From positions 3,474,001 to 3,538,000 of the forward strand of contig NZ_CP033043.1 of NCBI RefSeq assembly GCF_003667825.1: 64,000 bases of DNA. Direction: 5' to 3'. The position numbers and the translations under genes were made by a program. Of this stretch, positions 1 to 9,535 are shown piece by piece. Every line of letters begins with the position of its first letter. Position 1 is the first letter of the stretch. This DNA is from Metabacillus litoralis (GTDB lineage Bacteria; Bacillota; Bacilli; Bacillales; Bacillaceae). The notes beneath the pieces are model-generated. The model had not been told where the DNA came from. It was given only the letters and a program-made list of their open reading frames with translations, and searched no databases.

Positions 1-911
1 TCCCTTGCTGCATAAAGCATTGTTTTTATATCTTTAATTGGCACAACCCGGACGATCGAACCAATATGAAAAACATCTCTTTGTTCTGAATCAGGCACAG
101 TCTCAGGTGGTATCACACCATTAGGAATAATCATAAGTTTTTCCGGAACAGCACCCTTTTCCTTTTGCACTCGACTATTTCGTTCAAATAAAGTAATAAT
201 GTGATCCGCATGATGATAGGAAATACTCCCAATATGGTGAAAATAATCCATCCACCTTTGTTTAAACACAGCTGGAATCCATTCACTTAACAGGATCTCT
301 TCTTCGCGCTCCCTAGTGTAAATACCATGCTCCGTTAATAGATAAGGAATACCCTGGTGAGAGGCGAGTGCTGCTGCTAATATCCCCGCATAACCAGTAG
401 ACGCAGAGTGAATAAGATCAATATCTGGAAACTCACGCTTTAACAGAGTAAATATTGGCATATACATTCCTTTCATCATGTAGAAAAATTCAATAAAATT
501 ATGAACCTCTTGTTCTTGGCTTGACCTTTTAACAATCTCCCAAAAATACCTGCTATTAAAAAACGTATCAATATCGTCTTCCATCGCAATTTCGTGAATG
601 AGCTGTAACACCTCACGAGATGTGTTTTTCATTTGAAAAAGTGAAAACAACTGCTCAAGCTCACTTTTCGTAATCCTTCGTTTCATTTTTTTCTTAATAG
701 TTCGTTTATTTTCAATTTGAAGCTGAAAAATGCTTACATTTATAACATTTTCAGGAAGCTCATATTGATAAACTTGCTTTTGACTTGGAGGAATAATCGC
801 TAAAATCACAAATTCATGCTGTGGCATTCCCTTTATTAGCCCTTGCACCCAACTGGATACACCGCCACTAATAAACGGATAGCTACCTTCACACACAATT
901 CCAATTTTCAT
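1..911 (-). CDS. pelF: PelF-type glycosyltransferase, C-terminal part outside window
   Basis: Cytosolic family-4 glycosyltransferase expected to polymerise the Pel exopolysaccharide (N-acetylgalactosamine-rich in known systems) from UDP-sugar. The start MKIGIVCEGSYPF and the following GGVSSWVQGL segment are typical of PelF (DUF3492 N-terminal half), and TEHGIYTRERE and IGSIVRVVPIKDIKTM mark entry into the GT-B C-terminal half. The gene is open to the left window edge, so about 303 residues are visible of a protein usually near 480-500. It starts 4 bases after the stop of the upstream pelA-like gene, so the two are translationally close-coupled. Family is clear; product sugar is inferred. Confidence 0.88.
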   Translation of the reverse strand, partial: MKIGIVCEGSYPFISGGVSSWVQGLIKGMPQHEFVILAIIPPSQKQVYQYELPENVINVSIFQLQIENKRTIKKKMKRRITKSELEQLFSLFQMKNTSREVLQLIHEIAMEDDIDTFFNSRYFWEIVKRSSQEQEVHNFIEFFYMMKGMYMPIFTLLKREFPDIDLIHSASTGYAGILAAALASHQGIPYLLTEHGIYTREREEEILLSEWIPAVFKQRWMDYFHHIGSISYHHADHIITLFERNSRVQKEKGAVPEKLMIIPNGVIPPETVPDSEQRDVFHIGSIVRVVPIKDIKTMLYAAR

Positions 912-915
912 GATG

Positions 916-2781
916 TTATTCGACTCCCTGATATTTTGACGTGATCGGTATTACGATTGGCAGATTGGTTGCTTTAATTTGGTAGATTGGCAGAGTTTCG
1001 TGAGTGTGATAAGCTTGGTAGTCTGCTGATTTTCCCGAGGTAATTTCCTGCCCCTCTTCTAACTGAACGGACACATTAATTGGCGATGGCATATTTTCTC
1101 CACTGATTTCTATAAAATCTTTCCCATAGGAAATTTGAACATTACCTTGTAAGTACTTTTCCATATAGGCAGCTGCATCTGTTGCTCTATAGGGCATTAA
1201 AATAGGATATTTCTCATCTACTTTTGTTAAGAAATCCTCAAACTCCTTTTTCATTTCTTCCCATGTAAATGTATAATTTCGTGAACGTTCAGCATCAATC
1301 AAATCATCTGGATGAACGAAATGAGTAAATACACCAAAGTTCGCCAATCCATCAAAAGCTAGATTTTGTTCGCTATTTGCTACAGAGTACCCACTTGAAA
1401 GTCTAGGCAGATGGAATATATCTCCTTCCCCCTTATCCTGTTCAAACTCTTGTATAAAAGCACCCAACATGTCTCCTGCGTAAAGTGACGATATAACCTT
1501 TAAATTTGGTAAAGCTTCTTTAATAGCTTCTAATCCCGTTGGACCAATAACATTTGATGGGGGAACATAGGAGTTAAATGAACGATCTGGATAATACTCC
1601 TCATAGAGGTCATTAAGAATATTGATCCCTCTTTTCATTTCCTCTTTGTTCTTCCATGGATGATAACCTAACGAGGAATCAATTTCTTCATCCTTCGTCA
1701 CTAGAGATTGGTGATTATATCCATGAAAACCAATTTCATACCCATTTAAAATTGAATCCCTAGCATAATAAAGTAACTGCTTTTTATTTCTTGTGATAAT
1801 ATCACGTTTTGTCTGGCTAAGAGATTCACTATAATTTCCGATCATAACATTTGTATATAATAAGTCGTGCTCCTCTGCAATTTGCTTCATATCCTCCCAC
1901 CATACTTGTTGAAAGAATTCTGGCGGCTGCATACGATATTGCTCAGCATAGTAATTCGCTTCTTTTTTCCAAACTTCAGGAAAGGGTGCTGGAAAGTCAT
2001 CGATGAATACCGTCTTCACACCTGCCATAATATGAACCTTTTGAGGTAATAGTTCAAGCAACGTTTGCAAAAATATCCCCCTCGAAACTTTAGCGGACAG
2101 CCATGTTCCATTCCAATAGCCGATTTGGCCTTTAGAGTATGAATGCGTCCAGTATAACGGTATATTTTCTGATTCAATATGAACATCAACATCATCCTGA
2201 AGCTCCACATCAAGACTGTTATTCACAACATTTTCATATGACTCATGCCCCAAAAAATGATGTTGAATTCGCTGATTTAAAAATTGGTATCCATAAATTG
2301 AATCCGTAAACTGATAGATTTCTTGAATACCCACAACATCATTCCACTCTCGATTATAAAACCGTTTCCCTATATAGAGCTTTCCACCATTTTCAACAAA
2401 TGCTTTTATATCATTTAACGGTAATCGTTCGCTTTTCTCCTCCGCAGTAATTAAAACTGTATAAGGAGACGGTTCAATGGTTTGAATCTCATTGGGCTCA
2501 ATAATTTTATAAGGAAGCTTTGCGTATTCTAAGGCATAACGAAAATTATCATACTGTAAGTTTTCTTTATTCTGAGGATTTACTAAATAAAACTTGGGTG
2601 TAACAGAATTTCCTATAGACGATTCTCCAGAAACCAACTCAATGTTTTGTTCTTGAACAGCCACCTGTGTTGATACCAAGCCGGGATGTACTCGTAACGT
2701 CTGAGAAATGACAATAAAAATGATTGAGGCTACAATAATACCAATTATTGTCCACCTTAACTTTTTATCTATTGTGACCAT
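916..2781 (-). CDS. pelA: PelA-like membrane-anchored polysaccharide deacetylase (DUF2194)
   Basis: Predicted extracytoplasmic deacetylase of the Pel polymer. From the chosen start MVTIDKKLRW there is one N-terminal membrane anchor (about residues 8-28), then a large outside domain. FIDDFPAP near residue 260 and GFHGYNHQ near 352 are the Asp-Asp and His-x-x-x-His metal motifs of NodB-like deacetylases; the C-terminal ~70 residues look beta-rich. The open frame extends 31 codons further upstream but that part overlaps pelE deeply; the ATG used here overlaps the pelE stop by only 13 bp. It corresponds to the shortened PelA (deacetylase only, no hydrolase domain) described for Bacillus cereus pel clusters. 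Confidence 0.82.
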   Translation of the reverse strand: MVTIDKKLRWTIIGIIVASIIFIVISQTLRVHPGLVSTQVAVQEQNIELVSGESSIGNSVTPKFYLVNPQNKENLQYDNFRYALEYAKLPYKIIEPNEIQTIEPSPYTVLITAEEKSERLPLNDIKAFVENGGKLYIGKRFYNREWNDVVGIQEIYQFTDSIYGYQFLNQRIQHHFLGHESYENVVNNSLDVELQDDVDVHIESENIPLYWTHSYSKGQIGYWNGTWLSAKVSRGIFLQTLLELLPQKVHIMAGVKTVFIDDFPAPFPEVWKKEANYYAEQYRMQPPEFFQQVWWEDMKQIAEEHDLLYTNVMIGNYSESLSQTKRDIITRNKKQLLYYARDSILNGYEIGFHGYNHQSLVTKDEEIDSSLGYHPWKNKEEMKRGINILNDLYEEYYPDRSFNSYVPPSNVIGPTGLEAIKEALPNLKVISSLYAGDMLGAFIQEFEQDKGEGDIFHLPRLSSGYSVANSEQNLAFDGLANFGVFTHFVHPDDLIDAERSRNYTFTWEEMKKEFEDFLTKVDEKYPILMPYRATDAAAYMEKYLQGNVQISYGKDFIEISGENMPSPINVSVQLEEGQEITSGKSADYQAYHTHETLPIYQIKATNLPIVIPITSKYQGVE

Positions 2782-3677
2782 AAAAAATCCACAACCTTTT
2801 GAAAGGACTCTGATGACTGTGAAATCATTTGTTGATCCTGTACTTTTTTCATATACCTTTTTGCTTCCGGCCATTGTTCATGGTTTACCAATAAAACGAT
2901 AAGAGATTCATAGAATTCCACTGAATGTGGAAAAAGGTTTATGCATTGTTTATAAAAGGTTTGTAATTCAGTAAAATCAACCTTTAGTCGCTTATAAACT
3001 TCCCCTAAATCTCGGTGTCCCTGCTCTTCTTCTGGAAATAGCTGTACCATTTCCAGAAGAAGTTCCCGATGAAACGTTAACACCTGTTTTTCATCTTGAA
3101 TATCTAGTAAATCACTATTCCAATAAGCTAGATATGCTTTTGAAAGCTGTCTGTAGTAATCTAATGATTGCTTTGGCAGAGATTGCTGTATAAACCGAAT
3201 CTTCTTTTGATGGCGATCTTTTAATAAAGTAAGCGTTGTTGAAGCGTAATGAGATAACTCTGATTGACTATTTTTGATCGCCCTTTTTAAATACATTCCC
3301 TGGCTTTTTTCTAAATACTCCAGGTGCTTTGTAATAAATGCCTTTGTTACTTGATCATTTTCACTTTCAATGCTCATTGATATTGGAAGAACTTCAATTG
3401 AATCTCTAGCTTCCTCCCTTAGCACTTCATAGGAAGTAACATCAAACTCCAAATATTCATCATAATCAATCAAGTTCTTATCGCTTGTTTTCCGTGACAG
3501 TGGGTAAATAATGAGACTGAAAAGGAGCCCAACAACAGGGAAAATAATGGAGGTAATTGTCAACCATTCTAGTAATCCTTTATACTCCTCATCTACTCTT
3601 TTTTTCAATAAACGACTAGCAGCATAAACAACTATGATATAAATGGCATATACTAGAAAGTAAAAATTAAGAAACAT
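2769..3677 (-). CDS. pelE: PelE-like membrane TPR protein
   Basis: 302 residues. Two hydrophobic segments near the N-terminus (about 3-22 and 38-60) with a short basic loop between, then a cytoplasmic helical domain with TPR-like helix pairs (for example the C-terminal stretch around HSVEFYESLIVLLVN). This two-TM-plus-TPR plan and the position between pelD and pelA are those of PelE, which in known systems helps assemble PelD, PelF and PelG at the membrane. It overlaps the pelD stop by 11 bp and the pelA start by 13 bp, so the block is one operon. Sequence similarity in this family is weak, so the call rests mainly on architecture and context. Confidence 0.72.
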   Translation of the reverse strand: MFLNFYFLVYAIYIIVVYAASRLLKKRVDEEYKGLLEWLTITSIIFPVVGLLFSLIIYPLSRKTSDKNLIDYDEYLEFDVTSYEVLREEARDSIEVLPISMSIESENDQVTKAFITKHLEYLEKSQGMYLKRAIKNSQSELSHYASTTLTLLKDRHQKKIRFIQQSLPKQSLDYYRQLSKAYLAYWNSDLLDIQDEKQVLTFHRELLLEMVQLFPEEEQGHRDLGEVYKRLKVDFTELQTFYKQCINLFPHSVEFYESLIVLLVNHEQWPEAKRYMKKVQDQQMISQSSESFQKVVDFLWSQ

Positions 3678-4953
3678 TGGACTCCACCTTTGATGAAATC
3701 GATGTAATGATCCGTTTTTTTATAGAGTCAGCATAGCCTGGATCTGTACCAGGTAATAAAAAGTGAACCGTCGCAGACTCTAAATCTAAGCCAATGACAT
3801 CAATTTCACGTAGTGTTTTTACAAGATATTTATTTAAAAACTGAAGCAATTCTGGAGAAGTTCCTGGAATTTTTGATTGAAAGATTGTGTAAGGCTGTTT
3901 CGTTAATTCTTTTCGTTCTTTTTCTATGCTTACGTATTCTTCAAAGAATTCCATCTTATAAAAACTTGTTCCTTCAACAACAGCGGACCCTTTAAGATCT
4001 TCTTCTTGTTTCATCGTGTTGGCAAGTGGATCCGCAATAAACTGAAGAATCCATTTTAGTACTTCCAATCCTTCAGAAGTCATTCTATAGAAGTCTACCT
4101 TTTGAATAATAAGAACAAATTTTACTTCATGATCTATTGTAATAGGAGCAGCAATAAGTGGCGTATTTAATTCCTCATCTTCAACTTTCCGAAAGAAGAT
4201 TCCTTTATCTTCCAACACTCTCTCAAACATTCTTGGAGCACTTTCAAAGAAGATTGAATTAGGAATTTTTTCATTTCCAACCGCCATATTTAGCTTCATC
4301 CGCAGGACCTTTTTAGACTGATCAACATGATACAAACCAAAAGCCTCTGCCCCATAATGACTTCTAATAATCTCCGCAGCTTCATTTAATATCTTTTCTG
4401 ACTGTCCTTTTTTCAGCATCTGTGTCATCGTATAAATTGTCGCTAAATTATTTTCTGATTCAAGCACTTTCTTCTTTAACAGCTCATTCGCCTCTCTAAA
4501 TACATCTATCGTTTCTTTCATTTCCTTACGCTCATCATCAACCTCAATCTTTTGATACAAAAGATCCTCATATCTCTCATTTAAACTAGAACGAAATAGA
4601 CCCGTTATTACGCCGATTATCATTAGAAAAATCAACGGCAGCATTTGCTCTGCTTGATAGACCATTAAAATTAAATCATATCCACTCGTTTGTTGATGAT
4701 ATAAATAAATCATAACAGCTGCCATGATACTAATTCCCCCATACAACAACCCATACCGTATTCCAAACAGCGTAACAGCTAAAAACAACAAATAATTCAC
4801 AAACACATCCGGAACAACATCCAAAAACAACACAGCAAAAATAACAACAAAAACAACTAATATCTCAGTTAAAATAATCCTTCTTTTCATTTGAATGAAT
4901 GCTTGTGTGGTATCTGGTTTTATCGCGCCTTCCTGCTTTGTACCTTTTTCCAT
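3667..4953 (-). CDS. pelD: PelD-like c-di-GMP receptor (membrane, GAF, degenerate GGDEF)
   Basis: About 428 residues: four membrane segments (roughly 25-120), a coiled coil (about 130-165), a GAF domain (about 165-310) and a C-terminal domain shaped like GGDEF but without the signature. LREIDVIGLDLESATVHFL holds an RxxD (R near 382), the inhibitory-site motif that binds c-di-GMP in PelD, while GGDEF is replaced by DLESA, so no cyclase activity is expected. It should switch Pel synthesis on when c-di-GMP is bound. I prefer ATG at 4953 over GTG at 4965 because a GGGGGG tract then lies 11 bases upstream; that tract belongs to an interspersed repeat. Confidence 0.85.
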   Translation of the reverse strand: MEKGTKQEGAIKPDTTQAFIQMKRRIILTEILVVFVVIFAVLFLDVVPDVFVNYLLFLAVTLFGIRYGLLYGGISIMAAVMIYLYHQQTSGYDLILMVYQAEQMLPLIFLMIIGVITGLFRSSLNERYEDLLYQKIEVDDERKEMKETIDVFREANELLKKKVLESENNLATIYTMTQMLKKGQSEKILNEAAEIIRSHYGAEAFGLYHVDQSKKVLRMKLNMAVGNEKIPNSIFFESAPRMFERVLEDKGIFFRKVEDEELNTPLIAAPITIDHEVKFVLIIQKVDFYRMTSEGLEVLKWILQFIADPLANTMKQEEDLKGSAVVEGTSFYKMEFFEEYVSIEKERKELTKQPYTIFQSKIPGTSPELLQFLNKYLVKTLREIDVIGLDLESATVHFLLPGTDPGYADSIKKRIITSISSKVESNVS

Positions 4954-4954
4954 G

Positions 4955-4982
4955 GTGCCTGTCACCCCCCGAAGTTTGTCAA
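4955..4982 (-). repeat. 28-bp interspersed repeat, copy A, carrying the pelD ribosome site
   Basis: Plus strand begins GTGCCTGTCACCCCCCG and continues AAGTTTGTCAA. It differs from copy B (5071-5098) at only two bases, TT to CC. On the minus strand that change turns GGGAAG into GGGGGG, which lies at ribosome-site distance before the pelD ATG at 4953. Confidence 0.75.
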
Positions 4983-5070
4983 AACCCCAACTATGTAACT
5001 ACTAATCTTATAAATTCTATTCATCTTTCATTATGTTCATGAGAATTACATGACTATTATACCACGGGGA

Positions 5071-5098
5071 GTGCCTGTCACTTCCCGAAGTTTGTCAA
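5071..5098 (-). repeat. 28-bp interspersed repeat, copy B
   Basis: Plus strand GTGCCTGTCACTTCCCG then AAGTTTGTCAA. It lies between the GGDEF-EAL gene and pelD. On the minus strand it begins with TTGACA, which resembles a -35 element, but I cannot pair it with a convincing -10. Confidence 0.75.
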
Positions 5099-5124
5099 TA
5101 AAAAAGAAATACTCTTCCACCTAA

Positions 5125-7488
5125 CTAAAAGTCAGCAGTAGAGTATTCCTCCAACAACTCTTGAAATTCGACATGTGGTACAGGCCTCGAAAAATAAAAG
5201 CCTTGGGCCTCGATACAACCTAGTTTTTTAAGAATTCTTATTTGGTTTTCGTCTTCAACACCTTCAGCAATCACCTGTAATCCTAGTGCTTTTGCCATCG
5301 ATATAATCATTGAAACAACCTCTGAATTTTCCACACATTGATCGACAAACATTTTATCTATTTTCAACCGATCCACTTCTAGCTTGTACAAGTAACTAAG
5401 TGAACTGTACCCAGTTCCAAAATCATCTATGCTTATTTCAATGCCCATATTACGTAATTGCTGAAGACGACTATTTACCTCAGTTTCGTATTTCATCACA
5501 ATTCTCTCCGTGATTTCGAACTCCAAAAAAGAGCCATTTAATTGGTTTTGAATTAAGGTATGAGAAACAAAAGGTATAAAACCATCATGCAGTAAAGTAG
5601 GGAGAGATATATTAATAGAGGTTTGATGGATCTTTTTCCCTTTCTTTATCCAGGTTGAAAGCAAACCACAAACCTCTTTAATCATATTCTTTTCCAAGCG
5701 ATCAATTTCTCCGATTTCTTCAGCCAACGGAATAAATACATTAGGAGCGATCATTCCATGTGTAGAATGTTTCCATCTTGCAAGTGATTCTGCCCCTATT
5801 AACTCTCCACTGACCATATTATATTTCGGCTGAAGATAAACAGATATGTGATTATGATCGATTGCATAGCGTAGCTCATTTTCAATGGCAATGTTTTTAA
5901 ATTTATTTTCCAACATACTTTCCGAAAAAAATGAATATCCATTTGATCCATTTTCCTTCGTATGGTACATGGCAATATCTGCGTACTTTACTAACTCAGT
6001 TAGATTAGTTGAATGATGTGGGTGTGTGGAGATGCCAATACTTGCAGTTGATATAACGTCTACTCCTTCAACATTCAATGGCTTTCTAAAGCAATCAACA
6101 AGCTCCTCTAAATATCCCTCCTGAGTTTCTTTCAAAGGAAGCATAATGAGAAACTCATCTCCCCCAAGCCTTCCTACTACACCTTTTTTTTCAGTAAAGT
6201 GTTTTAGCTTAATGGAAATTTCTTTTAATAATTGATCACCAAAGCTATGTCCAAAGCTATCATTTATTCGTTTAAAACGGTCAAAATCCAATAATAAAAG
6301 ATGAAACTCTTCACCGTTTGCTGCCCATTGGTTTAATAACTCAATTAGCTTTCTTCTATTGTATAGACCTGTTAGCTCATCGTAAAAAGCCAGCTTATGA
6401 ATCAGTTGTTTTGCCTTTTTATCTTCAGTAATATCCTTTGCAATTCCGTAATACCCGATCGTTTCATTATTAATAACGATCCTCATTGTTGTAATTTTAA
6501 TATCAACTGCTCGTTGATCTTTTGTCACGATCACCGTTTCAACATCTTCAATGCTGCCTGATTTTACTTTTTTGATAATTGTTTGGTTATCTAAATTAGG
6601 TTGTAAAAGTGAAAAAAGCTCTTTCCCAATTAATTCTTCTCGAGTGTACCCTACCAACTTTAATGTTTCTTTATTTACATCCATTATTTTCCCTTTTAAA
6701 TCAACAGAAAAAACAGCATTCGGGTTATGGCTAAAAAGAGATTTATATTTAACCGTCGTCGTTGACAACATTCGATCTGAAATAATATCCGGAAGTATCA
6801 TTAATAAAAAGTTCGAGAGCATTGGGTATAGAAACGGAAATAAGTAGGTATAGCCTTTGTATTCATATTGTAAAACACCCTTGAAATCAAGTAGTGATGT
6901 TAGAAGCAGATAAGGGATTCCACTTATTGAGACCCCACATAAAATAGCTCCAATATTTAACCAACTCTTCTTAACCACTTCTTCCTCTTCATTTGTTATC
7001 TGCCTTAAAAACTTCATGAGTTTAAAAATACAAGTACCTATGATCAGACAGGATATGCTAAAAGAAACAGGCTTAAAGTAGATTAATTCTCGAAATGTCC
7101 ACCAATACCCCAAAGTTGTAATTCCAATAAACATCATGGAAACGACAATACTTGAAATAATATACTTCCACCATTTGAATTCCTTAGCCCTTGCCATAAA
7201 TAGCGTAAAATAGGCACCAAGAAAACATAGTAAATACACGAATAGAAGTAAAAAGTAATTTTGTTCTATAACAATCGGTACATCAACGGATAGGAATGCA
7301 TACGTATAAGTTAACCAAAAACCAAGACCAACTACAGAAGAAAAAAGAAATAATTTTTTCTTTAATTCTTTTTTATCCGTGACCAACTTAATTTTTGTAC
7401 TATATTCAAACCCAAGCTTACACGTCAAAATAGCCAATATAGCAACGACTACAACATCGAAAATATGAAAATAAAAAAATAAATTCAT
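5125..7488 (-). CDS. Membrane PAS-GGDEF-EAL c-di-GMP enzyme
   Basis: 787 residues. The N-terminal ~235 residues hold about seven or eight membrane helices, followed by a PAS domain (about 245-360), GGDEF domain (about 365-530) and EAL domain (about 545-780). GRLGGDEFLIML near 442 is an intact cyclase site; no RxxD inhibitory site lies before it. The EAL side keeps GAESLARW, ITERIV, DDFGTGYSSL, LKID and AEGVE, so the phosphodiesterase residues are present too. It could make or degrade c-di-GMP, with membrane/PAS input deciding. It lies just upstream of and co-oriented with pelDEAF, so it is a natural candidate to set the signal read by PelD. Net activity cannot be read from sequence. Confidence 0.9.
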   Translation of the reverse strand: MNLFFYFHIFDVVVVAILAILTCKLGFEYSTKIKLVTDKKELKKKLFLFSSVVGLGFWLTYTYAFLSVDVPIVIEQNYFLLLFVYLLCFLGAYFTLFMARAKEFKWWKYIISSIVVSMMFIGITTLGYWWTFRELIYFKPVSFSISCLIIGTCIFKLMKFLRQITNEEEEVVKKSWLNIGAILCGVSISGIPYLLLTSLLDFKGVLQYEYKGYTYLFPFLYPMLSNFLLMILPDIISDRMLSTTTVKYKSLFSHNPNAVFSVDLKGKIMDVNKETLKLVGYTREELIGKELFSLLQPNLDNQTIIKKVKSGSIEDVETVIVTKDQRAVDIKITTMRIVINNETIGYYGIAKDITEDKKAKQLIHKLAFYDELTGLYNRRKLIELLNQWAANGEEFHLLLLDFDRFKRINDSFGHSFGDQLLKEISIKLKHFTEKKGVVGRLGGDEFLIMLPLKETQEGYLEELVDCFRKPLNVEGVDVISTASIGISTHPHHSTNLTELVKYADIAMYHTKENGSNGYSFFSESMLENKFKNIAIENELRYAIDHNHISVYLQPKYNMVSGELIGAESLARWKHSTHGMIAPNVFIPLAEEIGEIDRLEKNMIKEVCGLLSTWIKKGKKIHQTSINISLPTLLHDGFIPFVSHTLIQNQLNGSFLEFEITERIVMKYETEVNSRLQQLRNMGIEISIDDFGTGYSSLSYLYKLEVDRLKIDKMFVDQCVENSEVVSMIISMAKALGLQVIAEGVEDENQIRILKKLGCIEAQGFYFSRPVPHVEFQELLEEYSTADF

Positions 7489-7664
7489 CTCAATTCCCCT
7501 AAAAACCGTTATGTAACAACATTCTGGATATTCTTCTTGGTCTATTACTTATATAAAACAAACTACGTTTGTCATCATCTAGTTTTATAGAACCTTCCAC
7601 TCTTTTTATCGACATCTTTGTGTTAATAATGAAGGAAAATTCAAGAAAAAATTGAATTTTGTGG

Positions 7665-7690
7665 GCCTGTCACTTCCCGAATTTTGTCGA
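7665..7690 (-). repeat. 28-bp interspersed repeat, copy C (diverged)
   Basis: Plus strand GCCTGTCACTTCCCGA then ATTTTGTCGA. It matches copies A and B except for a few bases. With them it brackets the GGDEF-EAL gene. Confidence 0.65.
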
Positions 7691-7710
7691 CACCACACTC
7701 AAAATAAAAC

Positions 7711-7731
7711 TTTAAGGTTCCTTTAAGGTTC
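7711..7731 (+). promoter_or_regulatory. Response-regulator-type direct repeat before chemoreceptor gene
   Basis: Two perfect copies of TTTAAGGTTC (7711-7720 and 7722-7731), spaced 11 bp start to start. A -10-like TAATAAT follows 5 bases later (7737-7743), so the second half-site occupies the -35 position. Eleven-bp direct repeats are the usual target of OmpR/PhoB-family regulators. The same element occurs at 18285-18305 and 20539-20559. Confidence 0.7.
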
Positions 7732-7808
7732 TTCCGTAATAATAGAGCCATAGAAAATACAACTTTAGAAATAGTCATTATTTACTACGACATAAAGGAG
7801 AACTACAA

Positions 7809-9467
7809 ATGAAGATTACAATTCAACAGAAAATAATGTCCGGCTTTTTACTACTCGCTATCCTAATCGGGATGGTGTGTGCGCTATCTTACTATCAGAT
7901 TTCTAAAATCAACTACTCCTATTCCGTATTAGTTGAGCAGCAATCAACTAATTTAACTAGTATTAAAGATATCCAACTCTACGCCTCCCGCTCCATTGCT
8001 AGCTTGAGAGGTATGCAATCTAACGGAACAGACAATATGGAGTTTTTTCAAACTTCTCTTGATCAGATAACCGAACAGGTAAACTACATAGAGGCTGACA
8101 TACATAATCAGGAAGCAAAAGAACTTTTAACAACTATCACTTCCTTAAAGGAACAAATTATGGAGCAGGTTCAAGCAGAGCAAGCTACTGAACTTGTTGA
8201 AGAAGAAATTATTCCATTAGCGATACAAATCGAAGAAGCAGCAAATAGAATCGTTGAAATCCAAACAAAAGAAATGCAAACTGAAACAACTTCAAATACG
8301 GAAATGGTTTCTTCTGTTAAAAACATGATGCTAGTATGGAGCCTTATTTCTCTGCTTCTGGCCATCTTAATCGGCATGTTCATGTCCCGTATGATTACTC
8401 GTCCTATTTCTTTATTAGTAGAAGGAGCTAAAAAAATTGCTTCAGGTGATTTAACACAAGAGGACATTGGTGTGAATAATAGCGATGAAATCAGTGAATT
8501 GGCAAATTCCTTTAATATCATGAAGCAAAATCTTCAACAACTCATTGATGAAGTACGCTTGAATGCACAACAGGTTTCGGTAACCTCGGAAGAATTATCT
8601 GCAAGTGCCGATGCTACGAATCTCGCAACACAACACATTACTCTTGGGATGCAAGAGGTTGCAGTAGGAGCGGAAAAACAAGTTAGCACAGTTATTCAAT
8701 CAGTTGAAAGTGCTGAGGAAATTACAAAAGGAATGAATAAGGCAACTGAATCCATTCAGTCTGTAGCTAATTTAACGATTGTGGCAAATGAAAAAGCAAC
8801 ATTAGGTAACGATGTAGTTAATAAAACAATTGATCAAATGAAACTGGTGCAGGATTCCGCAATGGAGTCTGCTGAAGTTGTTCATACACTAAGTAATAAG
8901 TCTAAGGAAATTGGCCATATAATTGAATTAATAACAAAGGTTGCAAGTCAAACCGACTTACTTGCGTTAAATGCTGCCATTGAAGCAGCTCGTGCAGGTG
9001 AACAAGGAAAAGGGTTTGCAGTTGTAGCAGATGAGGTTCGAAAATTAGCTGTGCAATCCGCAGATGCAGCAGGTCAAATTCGTCAACTTATTGAAGAAAT
9101 ACAAGAAGAATCCGAAAAAGCGGTAAGATCTATGAATAATGGAACAGATGTTGTAAAAGAAGGGTTAAAGCTAGTAAGTCAAACCGGTGAATCATTCCAA
9201 AACATTGTTGGAGCAATCCAACAGGTAGCAGCTGAATCACATGAGGTGGCTGCTATTGTGAATCAAATTCACTCAAATACACAAATAGTTACAGAAGGAA
9301 TGAAAGAAGCAAGAGATATTGTTGAACAATCCTCAGTAAGTATCCAAAACGTTGCAGCCTCTACTGAGGAACAAAACGCAACAATGGAAGAAGTCTCTTC
9401 ATCAGCTGAAGGATTAAGTGAAATGGCACAAAATTTATATAAAGTGATAAATAAGTTTAAAGCTTAG
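7809..9467 (+). CDS. Methyl-accepting chemotaxis protein
   Basis: 552-residue membrane chemoreceptor. TM1 is at about 9-30; an all-helical outside domain of ~140 residues (four-helix-bundle type) follows; TM2 is at about 172-194; then a HAMP domain starting near ITRPISLL, and the long cytoplasmic signalling coiled coil. The hairpin tip region [19 protein letters not shown], which contacts CheA/CheW, is intact. The start has a good ribosome site (AAAGGAG, 8 bases upstream). The ligand cannot be predicted. The promoter carries the TTTAAGGTT direct repeat, so expression is probably under a two-component system. A hairpin terminator follows. Confidence 0.93.
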   Translation: MKITIQQKIMSGFLLLAILIGMVCALSYYQISKINYSYSVLVEQQSTNLTSIKDIQLYASRSIASLRGMQSNGTDNMEFFQTSLDQITEQVNYIEADIHNQEAKELLTTITSLKEQIMEQVQAEQATELVEEEIIPLAIQIEEAANRIVEIQTKEMQTETTSNTEMVSSVKNMMLVWSLISLLLAILIGMFMSRMITRPISLLVEGAKKIASGDLTQEDIGVNNSDEISELANSFNIMKQNLQQLIDEVRLNAQQVSVTSEELSASADATNLATQHITLGMQEVAVGAEKQVSTVIQSVESAEEITKGMNKATESIQSVANLTIVANEKATLGNDVVNKTIDQMKLVQDSAMESAEVVHTLSNKSKEIGHIIELITKVASQTDLLALNAAIEAARAGEQGKGFAVVADEVRKLAVQSADAAGQIRQLIEEIQEESEKAVRSMNNGTDVVKEGLKLVSQTGESFQNIVGAIQQVAAESHEVAAIVNQIHSNTQIVTEGMKEARDIVEQSSVSIQNVAASTEEQNATMEEVSSSAEGLSEMAQNLYKVINKFKA

Positions 9468-9479
9468 AAGTGTAAAAAA

Positions 9480-9511
9480 ATCATCACTCTTTATTAAGTG
9501 ATGATCTTTTT
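9480..9511. terminator. Hairpin terminator between converging genes
   Basis: Arms ATCATCACT (9480-9488) and AGTGATGAT (9497-9505), 8-base loop, A-tract before and CTTTTT after. It can serve the chemoreceptor gene and the converging kinase gene. Confidence 0.8.
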
Positions 9512-9535
9512 ACATACCAATTTCCCGATCTTTTC

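Larger units (their letters stand above)
7489..7808. other. 320-bp divergent intergenic region
   Basis: Separates the minus-strand GGDEF-EAL gene from the plus-strand chemoreceptor. It holds repeat copy C (7665-7690), the TTTAAGGTT direct repeat (7711-7731) and a likely -10 just after it. I see no small gene. Confidence 0.6.
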
